Shown here: one piece after another, positions 33,069 to 49,900 of the stretch
How positions within the stretch are numbered: the stretch's first letter is position 1
Layout: each line of letters starts with the position of its first letter
NCBI GenBank assembly: GCA_012932865.1
Contig: SAXG01000001.1
Coordinates: 361,693 to 425,692, forward strand
Direction of reading: 5' to 3'
Source of the DNA: Amylostereum areolatum
Lineage: Eukaryota; Basidiomycota; Agaricomycetes; Russulales; Stereaceae
Length of the DNA stretch: 64,000 bases
Notes under the pieces: generated by a model
Seen by the model: the letters and a program-made list of their open reading frames with translations, nothing else
Told to the model about the DNA's origin: nothing
The model's database searches: none
Position numbers and translations under genes: made by a program

Positions 33069-35482
33069 ATGAAGCTCTTCTATCCGACATCCAACGATCT
33101 GGACAAACTGCCTCCGGAGCTCACAGCACTCAAGATAGCGCGTCACTCACCGTGTGCTGTTTGTTCCGACTGTCGCGGCCTCCATCCGTCTTCCGATCTC
33201 GAGCTTGTCCGCGACGACCGCAAGACGGAGAACTCTTTGACCGGATTGGACGAGTATGGCTCGGATGACGAAGACGAAATCACTGATTATCTGCAGCTCT
33301 GTGGCTGTGGGCACGCTTCGAGCGATCACGGAGCGAACGAGGCCGTAATTGAACAGGACGAGTATGTACGTCGCGCGACCGTTGCTATCCGTCTAGAAGT
33401 ACATTTAGAGGTGCGTTAACCCTTTCGTTCAAATATTTGCTATGAACTCACACCGGCGAACGAAGGTGCGGAGTTTCAATGGCCGTTCAATTGTTCGTCC
33501 CCTCATTAGCTCGCTCGGGCACGCAGAGAATAGAGAAGCTTCTTGACTTTGAATACTCCGATGAGGAGGTCGTTTCCCTTCGTCGCGAAATGCAAGTTCC
33601 ACCATTCCTCGCTAGTCCCCTGACCGAACCCGCGGCGTCTCCCGGTGAGTTTCTCCTTCGCACACAGATGCCACGAGGCACTGCTCTCATCACTCGACCC
33701 CTCCATCACGCCTATGTATACAGTTATCTCCTCCCCGGTCAAACGAACGTCCCCAGCCGTCTCTCCGCCGAGCGAAGACGAGGAGCCTCTCGCAAAACGG
33801 CGGCGCTTGACCGAAGAGAAGGACCCAGACGAAGACGAGGAAGAAGAGCAGCCGTTGGCCCTCATCACCCGTGCGAACGCCCAGTCGGTGATGTCCCGTG
33901 CTGAAAATGCGAAGAAGACCACCGGTCGGAGAGGCGGAAAGACGGCGGGGATGGGCATGAAGAGCAAGGCGCATGTGGCCCCCATATCCATACCACCGCC
34001 TACAGGTGAGGTACAGGCAGAGATGAACGGAGAGTTGCCACCCGTGAATGGACATGGTCCACCAGTCAAGGTGGAGGAGCAGATGGACGAAGATCAGCTA
34101 GATCGTCTCGCTACGGGTGTTACAGTCGACACGGAGGGCACTGCCGCGACCGCGGTACGTTCGTCCTTGCTGGTTCCCCTTCCGTATACCCATATCTCGC
34201 CACAGCCAAAGACAAAACCCGACAAACCCTCTGCAATAGAACTTCGCAGAGGTGTCATCCAGATTGTCCCCGTCGAGAACGATGGTCAACCTCGTTCGCT
34301 CGTTATTCTAACCAATCTCAAGACCCTTTTCCAAAAACAACTACCAGTCATGCCCCGTGAATACATTGCGCGTTTAGTCCTGGATCACGCTTCCAAAAGT
34401 CTTGCGATCTGCAAACGAGGGTACAAGGTCGTCGGTGGCATCTGTTATCGCCCTTTCCCTCACCGCGGTTTCGCGGAAATAGTGTTCTTCGCCACCGCTT
34501 CCGCCGACCAAGAGAAGGTGTGTGCCCTCGCCTTGGCCAATTACTGCTCTCTGATGATATGCAGGGTTACGGTGGAATGCTCATGGATCATTTCAAAGCA
34601 CACATCCGCCGAACTTACCCTGACATGATGCACTTCCTGACGTATGCCGATAATTTTGCGGTAGGGTACTTCCGGAAGCAAGGGTTCTCAAAGGAAATCA
34701 CGCTCGACCGCGCGGTTTGGGCGGGTTACATCAAGGACTATGAAGGTGGAACCATCATGCAATGCACCCTCTACCCTCGCATCGATTACCTGAACACCCG
34801 AGAGATAATCGCACAGCAGCGGGAAGCCATCCTTTCGAAAATCCGGGAGATGTCCAAGAGCCATGTGGTGTATCCTGGGCTTCCTCACTTTCAGAATGGC
34901 GCGCCTCCGGAGTTCGTAGTCGACCCGAAGGACGTGCCTGGTCTGCGTGCGTCCCTCGTCAACTTTACTGGAGAACCCGCGATCTCACCTCTCGCCCCCA
35001 GGAGAAAGCGGGTGGACACCAGATATGGCGGTGTACGCCGTGTTCCACCTGTTCTAACGCGTCACGACGCTGACAGTTCCCTCACAGCGTTAAGCCACAG
35101 ACAGGCCGAACTGCACTGAAGAGCTTAATGGAGCGCCTTCTCAATGACATGTTGAATAGTTCGGCAGCGTGGCCATTCCGAATACCCGTGAACAAGGACG
35201 AAGTTTTAGACTATTACGACGTCATTGACGAGCCCATGGGTATGCTACCGTGCATTCCACCGTCTATCGCATGGAGGCTGACTTTGCACAGACCTGTCCA
35301 CGATGCAGACAAAGCTGGAGAACGACAAATATCCGACCTTGGAGGCCTTTAAGGACGACGCGCAACTCATCTGGGACAATTGTCGATACTACAATCCCGA
35401 GGAATCGATATACTGCAAACAGGCAAACAAGCTGGAGGAGATTTTCAAGGAATCCCTACAGCGGAATGGACAGAAACCATGA
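33069..35482 (+). CDS. GCN5: Histone acetyltransferase Gcn5 (KAT2)
   Basis: Catalytic subunit of SAGA-type complexes, acetylating histone H3 in the nucleus. Start [20 protein letters not shown]. The N-terminal part has [12 protein letters not shown] and [15 protein letters not shown], resembling the PCAF-N region of animal PCAF/GCN5, which yeast Gcn5 lacks. An acidic linker follows ([14 protein letters not shown], basic AKRRRL). The GNAT domain has [55 protein letters not shown] (acetyl-CoA loop) and [20 protein letters not shown]. The bromodomain has [40 protein letters not shown] and [20 protein letters not shown] (the conserved Asn is in CRYYN). About seven introns; all can be joined in frame, with no indel seen. 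Stop TGA at 35480-35482. Confidence 0.95.
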
Positions 35483-35878
35483 TGATCCCTTCTCTTTCTT
35501 GCTACGCTGTACACTCTTGTCACTTCTTGTGATTGCGTCTCATCCATGTTCCGCGACTAGTATCATCCTGCACTCACATTTGTATCCATAGCTATTGTAT
35601 ACTATACCCTCTAGCTTCCCTGTTTTTCGAGCCAATGCATAACGTTGTGTGTTCCTTGGACGGACCTTGGTCCATACGCCAAGTAAAGTGCTTCAATCGA
35701 TACGCTGTTCCCTGTAGACGGGGGCGTCGGAAGGAGAGAACGCGTCGTGATCACGTGGTACAAAAATGTCGAGCAAGCCGTTCTCAAGTCCGCTGGCAGC
35801 GTCGTCCTCCACGCTTTCACCCGTCCACCTCGGCCTCCTCATCCTCGCTCGCACGCTGAGCGCACACGGCCGCTCGAC
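35483..35878. other. Intergenic, GCN5 to MRPS9
   Basis: 396 bases between two genes on the same strand: GCN5 3' flank and MRPS9 promoter. No other feature. Confidence 0.4.
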
Positions 35879-37055
35879 ATGCTCAGCCCCCTTCGCCAAC
35901 CCCTCCGAGCCGCCCTCCGAAGGCGCTGTTATGCGACCGCCGCTGCCGGCCCCGCCTACGTCCCCCCAGCCTCCATGGAGCACCTCGAAACACCCCGCCG
36001 CTCCCAGTACGAGAAGGCGAAGCCCCCCTCCTCGACCTTCTACACCGGTCGCTCCGACTACCACGACGACATGGCGCAGCTCGACACGGCCATCCAGCAT
36101 GCCCGCCGCGCGCTGACCTCGCTCGAGCTCCTGCCCCTCCCCGCCTTCGCCCGCGCGTCGCTCCCCGCCGCACAGCTCGCGTGGAAGTCGCGACAGGACA
36201 TGTCCGGGATGTTCGTGCGCCGCCTGACGACGCAGCGCTACCGACGGCTGACGGAGCTGCTCGCGCAGCTCGACGAGTACGTGCGCATCGCGCGGGCGGC
36301 GGGCCACGGCAGCCTCGCGGACGGCATCGCGCACATCCTGAACCTGTTCGAGCGGAACGACAAGGAGCTCCTCCTCGCGCGCGGAAAGGCCAAACCCGTC
36401 GTGTTCGACAGGTACGGGCGCACGTACACCGTCGGCAAGCGCAAGGAGAGCGTCGCGCGCGTGTGGATGATCCCGGTGCAGACCCCGCCTCCATCCGCAG
36501 AACCGGACACGCCCGTTGTGCCTTCCAACGCCGCGGCGTACGGGCTTGAACCCGCAGTGCAGGACGCGTTCGAACGCCCGACGGACGAGGCCCCCGTGCC
36601 GGTGACGACGACGACGATCCTGGTCAACAACCGGCCTCTGCGCGAGTTTTTCCCGACCCCGGCCGACCGCGAGCGCGTCGTGCGCCCGCTCAAGCTCGCC
36701 GGCGCCCTCGGTGCCTACAACGTCTTCGTCATCGTGCGCGGCGGCGGGACGACGGGGCAGTCGGGCGCGGTCGCCCACGGGATCGCGAAGGGCGTCGCGG
36801 CGCACGTCCCCGAGGTGGAGGCCACCTTACGAAAAGGTGCGTTTCGTTTATGTTATCCTCATTTCATTGTTCGCTCGACTGACTGGTATGCCTGGGGATG
36901 TACAGCCAAGCTTATCCGCCGCGACCCGCGTGTGGTCGAGCGGAAAAAGACGGGCCAGCCCAAGGCGCGCAAGCGCGTACGTCTGGTTCCCTTCTTCTTT
37001 GTCCGACTGCCGAATGCTCACCGTCTTCGTATAGTACGCATGGGTCAAGCGGTAG
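35879..37055 (+). CDS. MRPS9: Mitochondrial ribosomal protein uS9m (MRPS9)
   Basis: Small-subunit protein of the mitochondrial ribosome. The start MLSPLRQPLRAALRRRCYAT is a classic mitochondrial presequence; an upstream in-frame ATG at 35747 is less likely. The long N-terminal extension (about 160 residues) is typical of fungal uS9m. The uS9 core has GRTYTVGKRKESVARVWM, TTTTILVNNRPLREFFPT, FVIVRGGGTTGQSGAVAHGI, then KLIRRDPRVVERKKTGQPKA. The universal end, KARKRYAWVKR, is completed by a last exon of seven codons (acceptor TAG at 37034-37036). Two introns. Very GC-rich third positions. No frame breaks. Confidence 0.93.
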
Positions 37056-38052
37056 TCTTCCTTTGCCTGTGTCGCTGTTCTTTTCTTCTTCACTGTCGCG
37101 TTCGTCGTCTACCTGCGTTGCCTACACCACACTATCAATTCGATTCGTGCATAATCTACCAACCCCATCTCTTCCTCTTCATTGATCGTGAGGGCGCCTT
37201 CCAGCTTTGAGACCCGGCAGACCCAGCTCGCAAATCACTCTTGCCGAAGTAACCAAACTCCACCTCAAACTCCAAGTGACATCAAGAAGCGATCACGAAC
37301 ACGGGAAAAAAATGGAAATTGCTGTTATGGCAGTATGTATGCAGAGTGCAGAATGCAGTCACGGACGTGCGTATGGGGGCGGGGGGGCCTGCGAGAAGCA
37401 CACGTACGGTCGTACGTATAGTCAGTCTCGGTCTCGGGTCGAGTCAAATCATCGTGGTCAAATATGGGAGCGTTCTGGGGTCGGTTGGTTGGCTGGGAGG
37501 CTCGAGTCGAAGCAACAGCAAGGCGAGGAAAACGTACAGGGAATGGAAGGCAAGGACGAGAGGGATGTTATGGTCAGAGGCAGGGAAAGACGAGAAGGGG
37601 ACCAGCACAGGGAGTGTGAGGCGGGCGAGCGGAGACGTATGTGCATGCATATGTACCGGTACAGTGGGCATGGGAGGGCGCGAGAGAGAACAGTCGGATT
37701 GAGTTGTTTGCGAGCAAAGGGCAGAAAAGATCAGCATGTACAAAGAGGGATGAGGAGGGGCGGCGAGCGTTCGTGGGCCTGTGGGTCGAGTCGAGTACGT
37801 AGAGTCGGGATGGGTACGCTGCGTGCATAGGAATAAAATAAAGATGGAAGGGTTGTGAGTGCGAAAAAAAAGAAAGGGGGGGGAAGCATTTCAAAGCGCA
37901 GGAGCGGATGGAAAGAAAGAAAGAAAAAAAAAGGAAGGAAAGCAACAGTCCACGGCTGCACACACGCACGCGCACACAACACATCCCGTCCCCGTCCTCA
38001 TGCCCATGCCCTCGTTCTCGCTCACCACCTCCAACCCTCACCTAACCCCCAC
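37056..38052. other. Intergenic between convergent genes, purine-rich
   Basis: About 1 kb between MRPS9 and YAK1 stop codons. Contains purine tracts (A8 G A3 G8 at about 37864-37884 and AAAG/AAGG repeats to 37945). Open frames here are low-complexity. No supported gene. Confidence 0.45.
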
Positions 38053-42115
<4,063 letters not shown>

Positions 42116-42581
42116 GGGACGGTCGTCGCTGTTCGATGTGACGACGACGGACGAAAGCCGACGTCTTTGGGGATGGGGAGCTCGTCGAGCTCGTCGAGGA
42201 ACTGGAAGCGGTTGTGGCGGGAGCGAAGCACGGCTGACGCGCGGGGTTGGCGCAGGCTCCCGTTCAACTTCAAGCTTCAAGTCCAACTGCGCCGCGCTTC
42301 AAACTCAACTCCTCCGCTTTTTTCTTTTCCTGATTTCCTATCGATCCCATCGGTCGTTCAACACCGCCGCTGCATGCCTCGCCCTCGCCCACGGAATTCC
42401 CGCTCGGCGGTCTTCGCGCGGCCCCCAAGGCGCTTCCCATCAGGCCGTTCGCACAGCTTCGCCTGATCGCTTTCCAGGAATATATGCACTCAGCCGTCAG
42501 CCGACCGCTTCAAGTCGTTCGCTTCACAGACGACAGCGACGATGGGCTCAGCACCGAGCATCGCCCTAAGGCCCACGTTCT
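42116..42581. promoter_or_regulatory. Shared divergent upstream region, YAK1 / F-box gene
   Basis: About 465 bases between divergent start codons. No recognised motif. Confidence 0.4.
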
Positions 42582-44155
42582 ATGCCCGGCGACTTTCTCG
42601 ACGTCGACGGCCCACCCAGCGATCAAGACCCCTCGTTCCCCATCTTCCGCATCCCGCCCGAGATCCTCATGCTCATATTCTCCCTCCTCCCCGAATCCCC
42701 GCACGACGAGAACGACACATGGCCCGACACCCCCATATGCCTCACCGTCTCCCAGGTATGCCGCTACTGGCGACGCATCGCCCACACCTGCCCGGAGCTG
42801 TGGTCCGTGCTGCCCCTCCAGACCCGCGCATGGACCGAGCTCGCGCTCGAACGCTCCGAGCCCTACCCCATCTCCTTCCATGCGTTCTCCAAGTCCGACA
42901 AACCATGGAGCAAAGCCGCAGGCACCCTCGCGCTCACCCAGCCTTCCCCGCGCCCGCAGCGTCGTCATCGGCCACCAGTCCATCGCCGACCCGAACCCCG
43001 TCGCGCTCTCCATCAAGCTCCTCGAACAGCACCCCGCGCCCCACCTCGCCTCGCTCGTCGTCGTGTACGGCGTCCTCGGACACAACGTCTTCCGCGGCGA
43101 GACCCCCACCCGTTTGCGGCGCCTCGTCGCGTACAACACCTGGATGGCCCGCGATACCCCCGTTTTCCGCGCGTCGCTCTCCATCCTGGAGCTCCACGAC
43201 TGCAGCGTCATGGACCGCAGACAATCCGGCCTCATTGACGTCCTTCGCAGCCTACCCACCCTCGAGCGCCTCGTGCTGTCCAAAGCGAGCGAATCCCTCC
43301 TCCCGCGCGAGTCTAACGCGCCGAAAGGTTCAGCTCCCCCGGCTCTCCTATTTTCATGTCTCAGACACCATGGAGCAGCTTGTGTCCATCGTGGACTGGC
43401 TGACGATCCCCGCGTCCGCCACTACCCTCATCGATGGATTGCAGCTGCGCAACGATACGGTGTTCGGACATCTGGACGCCCTGGTCGCCGCCTACACGTC
43501 CGCGCACCCCGCCGCCTGCTTCTCCGCGTTCCAAACGCTGAGCATTTCCGAGCTAAACACCTCCCTCGTCGAGTCATTCTCCACCCCTCCTCGCTCCTTC
43601 TCCTTCTCCTTTTCAGATGCCCCGGCGGATGCCCCGAACCCCCACCCCGCCCAGCTCTCCCTTTCCCTAGACTGGCCGATCGGAATCTCAGTCAACGGGG
43701 TCATCGACCTCTTCCTCTCCAAACTTCAGCTCTTCACGTCCGCCGTCACAGCCGTCGTCGTCGTCGACCACTCAAGCTTCTTTCGCACTCCCACATGGCT
43801 GGCCCTCATCGCTCGCCTTCCGCTCCTGTCCTCTCTGTCCGCCACCGGACAGTGTACGCACGACCTTGCCCGGACCTGCCGGGTGAACCCCCGCATCCTC
43901 TCCAAGCTCACGCGGCTCGTAGTCCGGCGTGCGAACTTGGCGGAAACGGACCCGCGCGAATCGCAGAGTACATTTGCGCACCTGCTAGAGGCACTAACGC
44001 AGAGAAGCCGAGAACCGAGGATGGTGCTCATCGTGGAAAGATGCTATGTGACGCAGAACATGATACGTTCCTTCAAAACCTGTTTGGGCGAAGACGGGGT
44101 GGAGTGGGACGGGGTGAAGACGGCTCCGGGCGGTAGGATCGGCTACGCGCGGTAG
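42582..44155 (+). CDS. F-box protein with two one-base insertions
   Basis: An apparently intronless gene of about 520 residues. Start MPGDFLDVDGPPSDQDPSFP. The F-box is FRIPPEILMLIFSLLPESP with CLTVSQVCRYWRRIAHTCPE and LWSVL, the usual Agaricomycete form that binds Skp1 of an SCF ubiquitin ligase. The frame then shifts near 42948-42954 (from LALTQPSP to RARSVVIGHQSIADP) and again at 43327-43328 (AAAG-GTT; from ESNAPK to VQLPRLSYFHVSDTME). Each shift is cured by dropping one base, and no GT-AG intron fits. The C-terminal part looks like an irregular leucine-rich region (LIDGLQLRNDTVFGHLDALV, LSKLTRLVVRRANLAETDP). Substrate unknown; this is a large, fast-evolving family. Confidence 0.75.
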
Positions 44156-44534
44156 GATGTGTCCTGGATATAAGTATGGCGTACAGCCGCGATTTCCAAG
44201 CGCATGGCATTTGGAAAAGTATATGCATGGGCGGGTCCCGTCGCATGGACTGCACTTGTTATACAAGTTTGTTTGCAAATATACGTACAGGACAGTGTCG
44301 GAGCAGCACACAACGCGAGACCTAGAGAACAGGCAAGACAGACGGATCGACGCAACAACAGAACGAGGGAAAAGCAAGAGAATTATGGGCTTTAAGTAGG
44401 AAACAAAGCACCGCGTCGGAAAGCATAGTCGTACACCCCGTTAACCTCAAACGCGAGGGAGGAATCGTAAGGTAAAAGGATAACGAGCGGATAAGAAGGG
44501 GAGGGGGGAGTCCTACGTGTTGACATACGCACCC
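44156..44534. other. Intergenic between convergent genes
   Basis: 380 bases of 3' flanks; nothing else seen. Confidence 0.4.
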
Positions 44535-46166
44535 TCACTTCTTCATAGTCGCCATCAGATAATTCTTGAGCGACTCCTGCATATTATCCCTGCTCTCCTT
44601 CGCACTGTCATCCCAAATAGACATGAGCACCACCCTCCCCCATCGAAAACACGCACACACTTACTCTCTGACCTCCACTCGCAGCGCCTCGATCAGACGC
44701 GCCTGCTCCGCGTTCCTGCGTTCGAGCTGGAAGATGCGCGCGGGGACGTCCAAACCGCCGTACGCGTGCACGACCTGCATGATGTCCCCGATCATATTCT
44801 GCAACTCGCCCGGCCGCGCGGGCGGTCCCTCCGTCGCGTCGCGGGGTGGGACGGTCCCCATCCTGCTCGCACTCGCAGAAGATGAGGAGGTGCCCTGCGA
44901 TTCGAATGAAGACGTCAGCATCGCAGTCCTCGGTGGGAACGATCGGGAGAGTATACGCACCACGCCCGTCCGAGAGGCGCGCGGGATCTCCTTCCCTTTC
45001 CCCTTTCCCATCAGCGGGCTTTCGGGAGGCTGGTGGACCGCCGTCATCTGGCTCGATCCCCCACCGCTCGCGCTCGCAGGCGGGGTCATCATTCCCTGCG
45101 ATCGCACCGACAGAGCAGGCGTGCGCGGCGTAAGGAGGCTCTCGACCTCGTCCAGATCGATCGGCCAGTACTGAGCGTCCTCGTCCTCGCCGTTCTGGTT
45201 CACCTTCGTCTGGCTTGAGCTGCCGGCAGAGCCCTCGGCGGGGTTCGTCTGACTCGGGATCGGCGCCGTGGTCGGCTGGCTCGGCCCTGGCGCCGTGCTT
45301 TGGCTTCCCGGCATGGTGAAATCGGGGGCGGGGAGACGCGAGTTTTGTGCTTGTGTTTGATCTCGAGCTTGCGCTTGGGATTGGGAAGGCGTCGAGGGGA
45401 GCGCGGCCGGCTTGAACTTGGAAGGGGAGGGTTGTGAGGGCTGGGAAGAGGATGCCTGCGACGGTCGGTCGTCGATCTCAGGGTCATAATTTTTTAAAGC
45501 GGCCAAGCGCCTCGCACGGGCGGCGTCGGTCTTGTAGTCCTTCGGCGGGAGGCGCTTGCGCTGCGTGGGCGAGGCCATCTCCGAGGACGCGGGGGAGCGT
45601 TGGCGCTTCAGCGTGGATGCTGGGGATTGCGACGGGGTTGAGTTGAGTTGGGAATGCGAGGGCGAGGCTTCGGGGTCGAAGTGTGGGGGGAGCTGGTCGT
45701 CCCACTCTTGGAACGTCAAAGACGCCGGACAGGGGCTGCGATTGAGGGGTCGGGTGTGGACGAGGAGAGAGGCATATACGCACTGAAAAAGTTGCAGCCT
45801 TTGTCTTCTCGCGTGCTCTTACCGCACACCCAGAATACTCTGCGGTGGAAAGAAGAGAGGATCGATGAGCGGGGGGAGAAGGGAGGGAGGTCGATCGGAT
45901 AGGGGGAAGAAGAAGTCGAACTCTCGCGCCGTGCGCCGAGCTCAACTTGATCCCGAGATGTACAGCATACGAAAACGAGGAGGGGACCCGAGGGGACGCG
46001 GTCGGTCGACGCACCTGCCGAGGTTTGTGGAGGTGCCAGCGGTGCGTCGCAGAGCGCGTCCGCACAAGCAGGTGATGCGGCCTTCCGAGTCGACGATCGC
46101 GTCTATTATGTTGTGTACGATGGTCCCGTTGCCTTGTGTACTCGACGGCGACGCCTGAGTGACCAT
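44535..46166 (-). CDS. GRF-type zinc-finger protein with long disordered tail and C-terminal coiled coil
   Basis: The GRF zinc finger is split over three exons: 46166-46015 (TCLCGRALRRTAGTSTNLGR), 45839-45784 (VFWVCGKSTREDKGCNFF) and the start of exon 3 at 45706 (KWDDQLPPHFD). Together they give the C-x-C, GR-x-F-W-x-C and C-x-F-F-x-W pattern of zf-GRF, a single-stranded nucleic-acid-binding module found in TopoIII, NEIL3 and APE2. The start is MVTQASPSSTQGNGTIV. A disordered Ser/Pro/Gln region of about 250 residues follows, then a helical end: MIGDIMQVVHAYGGLDVPAR, IFQLERRNAEQARLIEALRV and (after an intron with donor GTAAGT) MQESLKNYLMATMKK. Four exons. The lack of a catalytic domain suggests an adaptor in DNA repair or chromatin; that is inference. 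Confidence 0.78.
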
Positions 46167-46369
46167 GCCAGCACCCGCCGTGCTAAATAGACTCGAGAGA
46201 CTAAAGATATCCCGATTTTGTGGGTGATGGACGGACGAGAGGAAAGAAGGCTGTGCAGCTATGAATATGCGATCGAGCGCAATGTCTCAGATCGGTGGCG
46301 CCGTTGTGGCCGATTCAAAGGACGAGTAGTGTCCCTTCATTTGCCGACGGTCTTCACCACGCCACTGGC
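46167..46369. promoter_or_regulatory. Shared divergent upstream region, GRF protein / PAC4-like
   Basis: 203 bases between divergent start codons. Confidence 0.4.
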
Positions 46370-46922
46370 ATGCCCATTCGCGTCGACACTCGCTATACAC
46401 CCCCCTCGGACGACGGTCTCCCCGCCCTGGCCTTGCAGGCCACATGTCTCGTCAACTCATACATGCTCTGGGTCGGCGCCACGGCTGAGAGGGACGCGAC
46501 TCAGGCGGCGGCGGCGGGTCGCTTGGTGGCCGATTGGGCGTGTGCGATGCCACCCGTGGGCGTACGTTCTCTTTACTGCCCAATTCGACGCGTATAATGA
46601 CTGTCACTGACGCCGACGTGCGTGTTCTGTAGACGACAGACGCGTCGGGCACGCCTCTCTACCGCTCCTCCAGCTCGGATGCCGCTCTCACTATGTCCCA
46701 GCGATTAGGTGCGCGTTCCTGCGATCTTTCGTCATATACCGCACTCATATCCACGATGGCCCATCCACGCCGATAACCTGTGCTGCAGCCCGCCGCTTCA
46801 AAAAGCAGATATTCCTCTCCATCGACCTCCCAGCGTCCCCCATCTCTACAGGACAGAACTCGCGCGTCCTGCTCGAAATCGAAAAACTGCTCGTGAAGAC
46901 CCTGAAAGAACTAGAAGGCTAG
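46370..46922 (+). CDS. PSMG4: Proteasome assembly chaperone 4-like protein
   Basis: Small protein of about 128 residues with the PAC4/Poc4 pattern. It helps assemble the alpha ring of the 20S proteasome together with PAC3. Start MPIRVDTRYTPPSDDG (an in-frame ATG at 46295 is possible). The core reads CLVNSYMLWVGATAERDATQ, matching the LFLWVGAT segment of PSMG4. After an intron (donor GTACGT) come SGTPLYRSSSSDAALTMSQR and, after a second intron, ARRFKKQIFLSIDLPAS, the counterpart of LARKTNKQVFVSYNL in the human protein. It ends LLVKTLKELEG, TAG at 46920-46922. Assignment rests on these two short blocks and the size. Confidence 0.75.
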
Positions 46923-49900
46923 ACGGTTGCTCACGAGTCAAAATGTGTACGGTATCACCATGAATGTACGATTCGGATGTCGAGGTGATAACACAAGAGG
47001 CCTGAATCAGGTCGTCCTCGAGCTCGGATCTCTTCGTCGCGGTGACCACATCCCCGGAACCTATCGGAATATCCTCGTCCCTCGCACATTATCTCCTTTG
47101 CCATCCCCATCCATTGAAGGTCCCTGCTCATCGCCCGCTTCCACCCTGGCAATCTGATCCACCCTGCACCCGTCGGCAGACGTTACTTTGACCTTAATTG
47201 CTTGATGCCCTCGGGCGTTCACTGACACATATTCTCCTGCTGAAATCTGACATCAACAGCATTCTACAGCGTGGCTCATGCTGCTCGCGCAGTATAGCTG
47301 ATAACCAGGCGGCCGACGGTCCGCGCAACAACAAACGCTCACTCAAAAAATTAACACGGCCTCCTCCTTCGCCTGGCCCATCGAGCCGGCAGAGAACGTA
47401 CCGGTCGGTTTGAATTAACCTTCTCCAGGACCGTGAGGCAGTCGGTCCGCATCTGCTCTACCACCGTGTTGATTTATTCGCTGACGAACCGGATTTTTTG
47501 CTGTACAGCCAGATCAGCTGCAACTGGCTGCGAGCCTCAAGGCTCCAGATCCGTTGTAGTCCCTCTGCCACTTTACCGTTGGTCTGGAACGTGCGCCTCG
47601 CCCACGGAAAGTTTCCGTCCCGAGGATCAATGTGGATAGCCTTCGAGCAGCCCTCGGCAGGTATCCCTGTCATTCCAGAGCTCAGTTCAATGACCACAGG
47701 GTTTAACGATTCACCCCAACATGATTAGTGAGCGTTCTCCGTAATCTCCACCGTCTGCGACCCATTGAATCCGTTCTGTTAGCCCTTTCTGCCATTCTCC
47801 CGTTCAAGCCCTTTCGTCAACGGTCAGCCGCCGAATTCGAAAGTCAAGCTCGAACTCAGAATGGGACCTGCTTCTGTTCATGATCTACTATGCCAAAAGC
47901 GCGCCACGACGTGGAATCCTCCACGGATCTTGTTGTCCAGACCACCCGCTTAAACCAAACATGGTGCCCCTGCGTCCTCTCTTGCCTGCCTCGAATTCTA
48001 CACCTCCACATTTCGTCAATTCCCGGCTTGCCAGTGATCCTAACCCTCCCACAATGATCCTTACAACATGTCCTATCTCTGGCTCGACATCCCCGCATTT
48101 CCCCTAGTGCACCCGCGCAACCCAATTCTCCCCGCAACCCAACATCGGACAACACATCAGGAGCCCGGCCATCCCTGATGGATGAGCCCCGTTCTCGGCG
48201 TAGCCCCCCTATTCTCTGGCATCCGCCAGAGGCACCGGTGCGCCCAACGCATTCGTACGGCTGACTCAGTGGCTCAGTCTTCCTCCCCCGCAAACGGGTC
48301 GTTCCTGGCACACGGGTGGTCCGTTCATTATAAGCCCCCGAAACGAACCGGTCGCGCCTGGGCAGCTTCCCCCATTGAATGCGAATGATCGTTGGAGGGG
48401 CATCGTGATCAGATCATGGCCATCGAGGCGTTTCTTTGTGTGCGATCTGGGTTCGCGTCCCGGCCTTGATTCCATCCCAGCCCCCATAGCCGTCCGCGTC
48501 GCTGCTGCGCAAGGGGGGAAGGAGGGACGAGCGGGGGTGCTTCTCTGGGGTTGGGTGGATCATATGTCGCCTCTTCCACTGGAGCGCGGGTGTCAGATAC
48601 GGTGCGACTCGGCTGCTGTGGCAGCCCGAACGCCTAACCAGCAGACGTAGTGGTGCGACGTCCTGTCGATCGACCAAGTACCCGTATCGCCTCGTTTCTT
48701 CGACGCGTTGTTTTCGGCCGAGGGATAGCTACCGCCGGCAAGCGGCGCCCGTATGTTATGCGTACCGTCGACGAGGACTGGGCTCCATCCGTGGCGCAAC
48801 AAATGTACGGTAAGTTACGACACCTCCCTTCAAATTCCCCACACCGCTCTTTGGCACCCGCACTTACCTATCTCCTCGCTGACGCGAGCCTTTCGTCATC
48901 TGGCAGGGACGTGCTTATGTTGCACGCACGCATTCTGCCCGTTGCGAGTGCGAGTCGGAGGACCAGGAAAAATAAACCACGGCTCGATCGGACAACGCAC
49001 GCTCGGCAAGATACCGCCCCCCTCCGCGCGTCCGAAAGCGCAGAGCAACGCATATACACGACGGCGCATTGGCTCCCCAATCTTCCATGCAATCGAAGCG
49101 GCTCGCCTACCCTTGCGGCTCTCCGCCCATCTCCGCCCCAGACCTCCCCAGCGCACACCGTGACCCCGTTGCATCCCATCTATCAGTCCAATCTCCCCCC
49201 TCTGCCCCTCTTCGCCCTCGATCGTCCATACAATACATATATGCGTACACCCTTCCAATACAATCCACATCTTGCGCAGAAACAGATGCAATCATCGCGC
49301 GTCGCGCGCACGATATGACGTCCTGGTCGTTCGCGGTCTGTCCGTCGTCCCGTCCCGTGCGCTGCCTCGTTTCTTTCTAAATCCCATCGCTCTTCCCTGC
49401 TGCCCCCCCTCTTCTCTCCTTCGTGGCTCAGTCTAGCCTCCGCTCCGGGGGCAATTGCCGACTCATGTGCCGCTATCGGGTGGCGTGCCCTTCCCTCCCT
49501 CCCGCCCACGATCCAATCGCGTGCGCAAGCCTGGCCAGATCACGCATCCCATCCAGCAGGAAAAGCACCGCATCAAACCTAAATAACTTGGTTTCCCCGA
49601 AGTGCAGTGGTGGTGGTGGCGGCGGCGGCCGTCGTTCGTCGCGATCGCGGGGGGCCTTCCAACTCAACAATCTTACAGGCTACACACAGGAGGGCCAACG
49701 ATACGCCGGAGACCGCCGTTCCCACCCCGACCCGCCCCTCCTGCGCGGTGCGGTTCGGTCGGGAGTTGGGTTGGATCAGGGCACACCACCATCGTCGAGG
49801 AGGTTGATGCCTGCTATGCGCGACCGCTTCGACCGCCGGCGGTACGTAAATGAATCAATGGACCCACACAGTCCAGCGCACGCTCGCTCGCGCGGCCATC

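Noticed and set aside
35693..36805. 370-codon open frame antisense to MRPS9
   Set aside because: Shadow frame created by GC-rich third positions; low-complexity Arg/Gly/Ala translation, while the sense strand has clear uS9 motifs.
48395..48475. Possible tRNA around GGGTTCGCGTCCCGG
   Set aside because: No matching acceptor stem or anticodon arm could be folded by eye.
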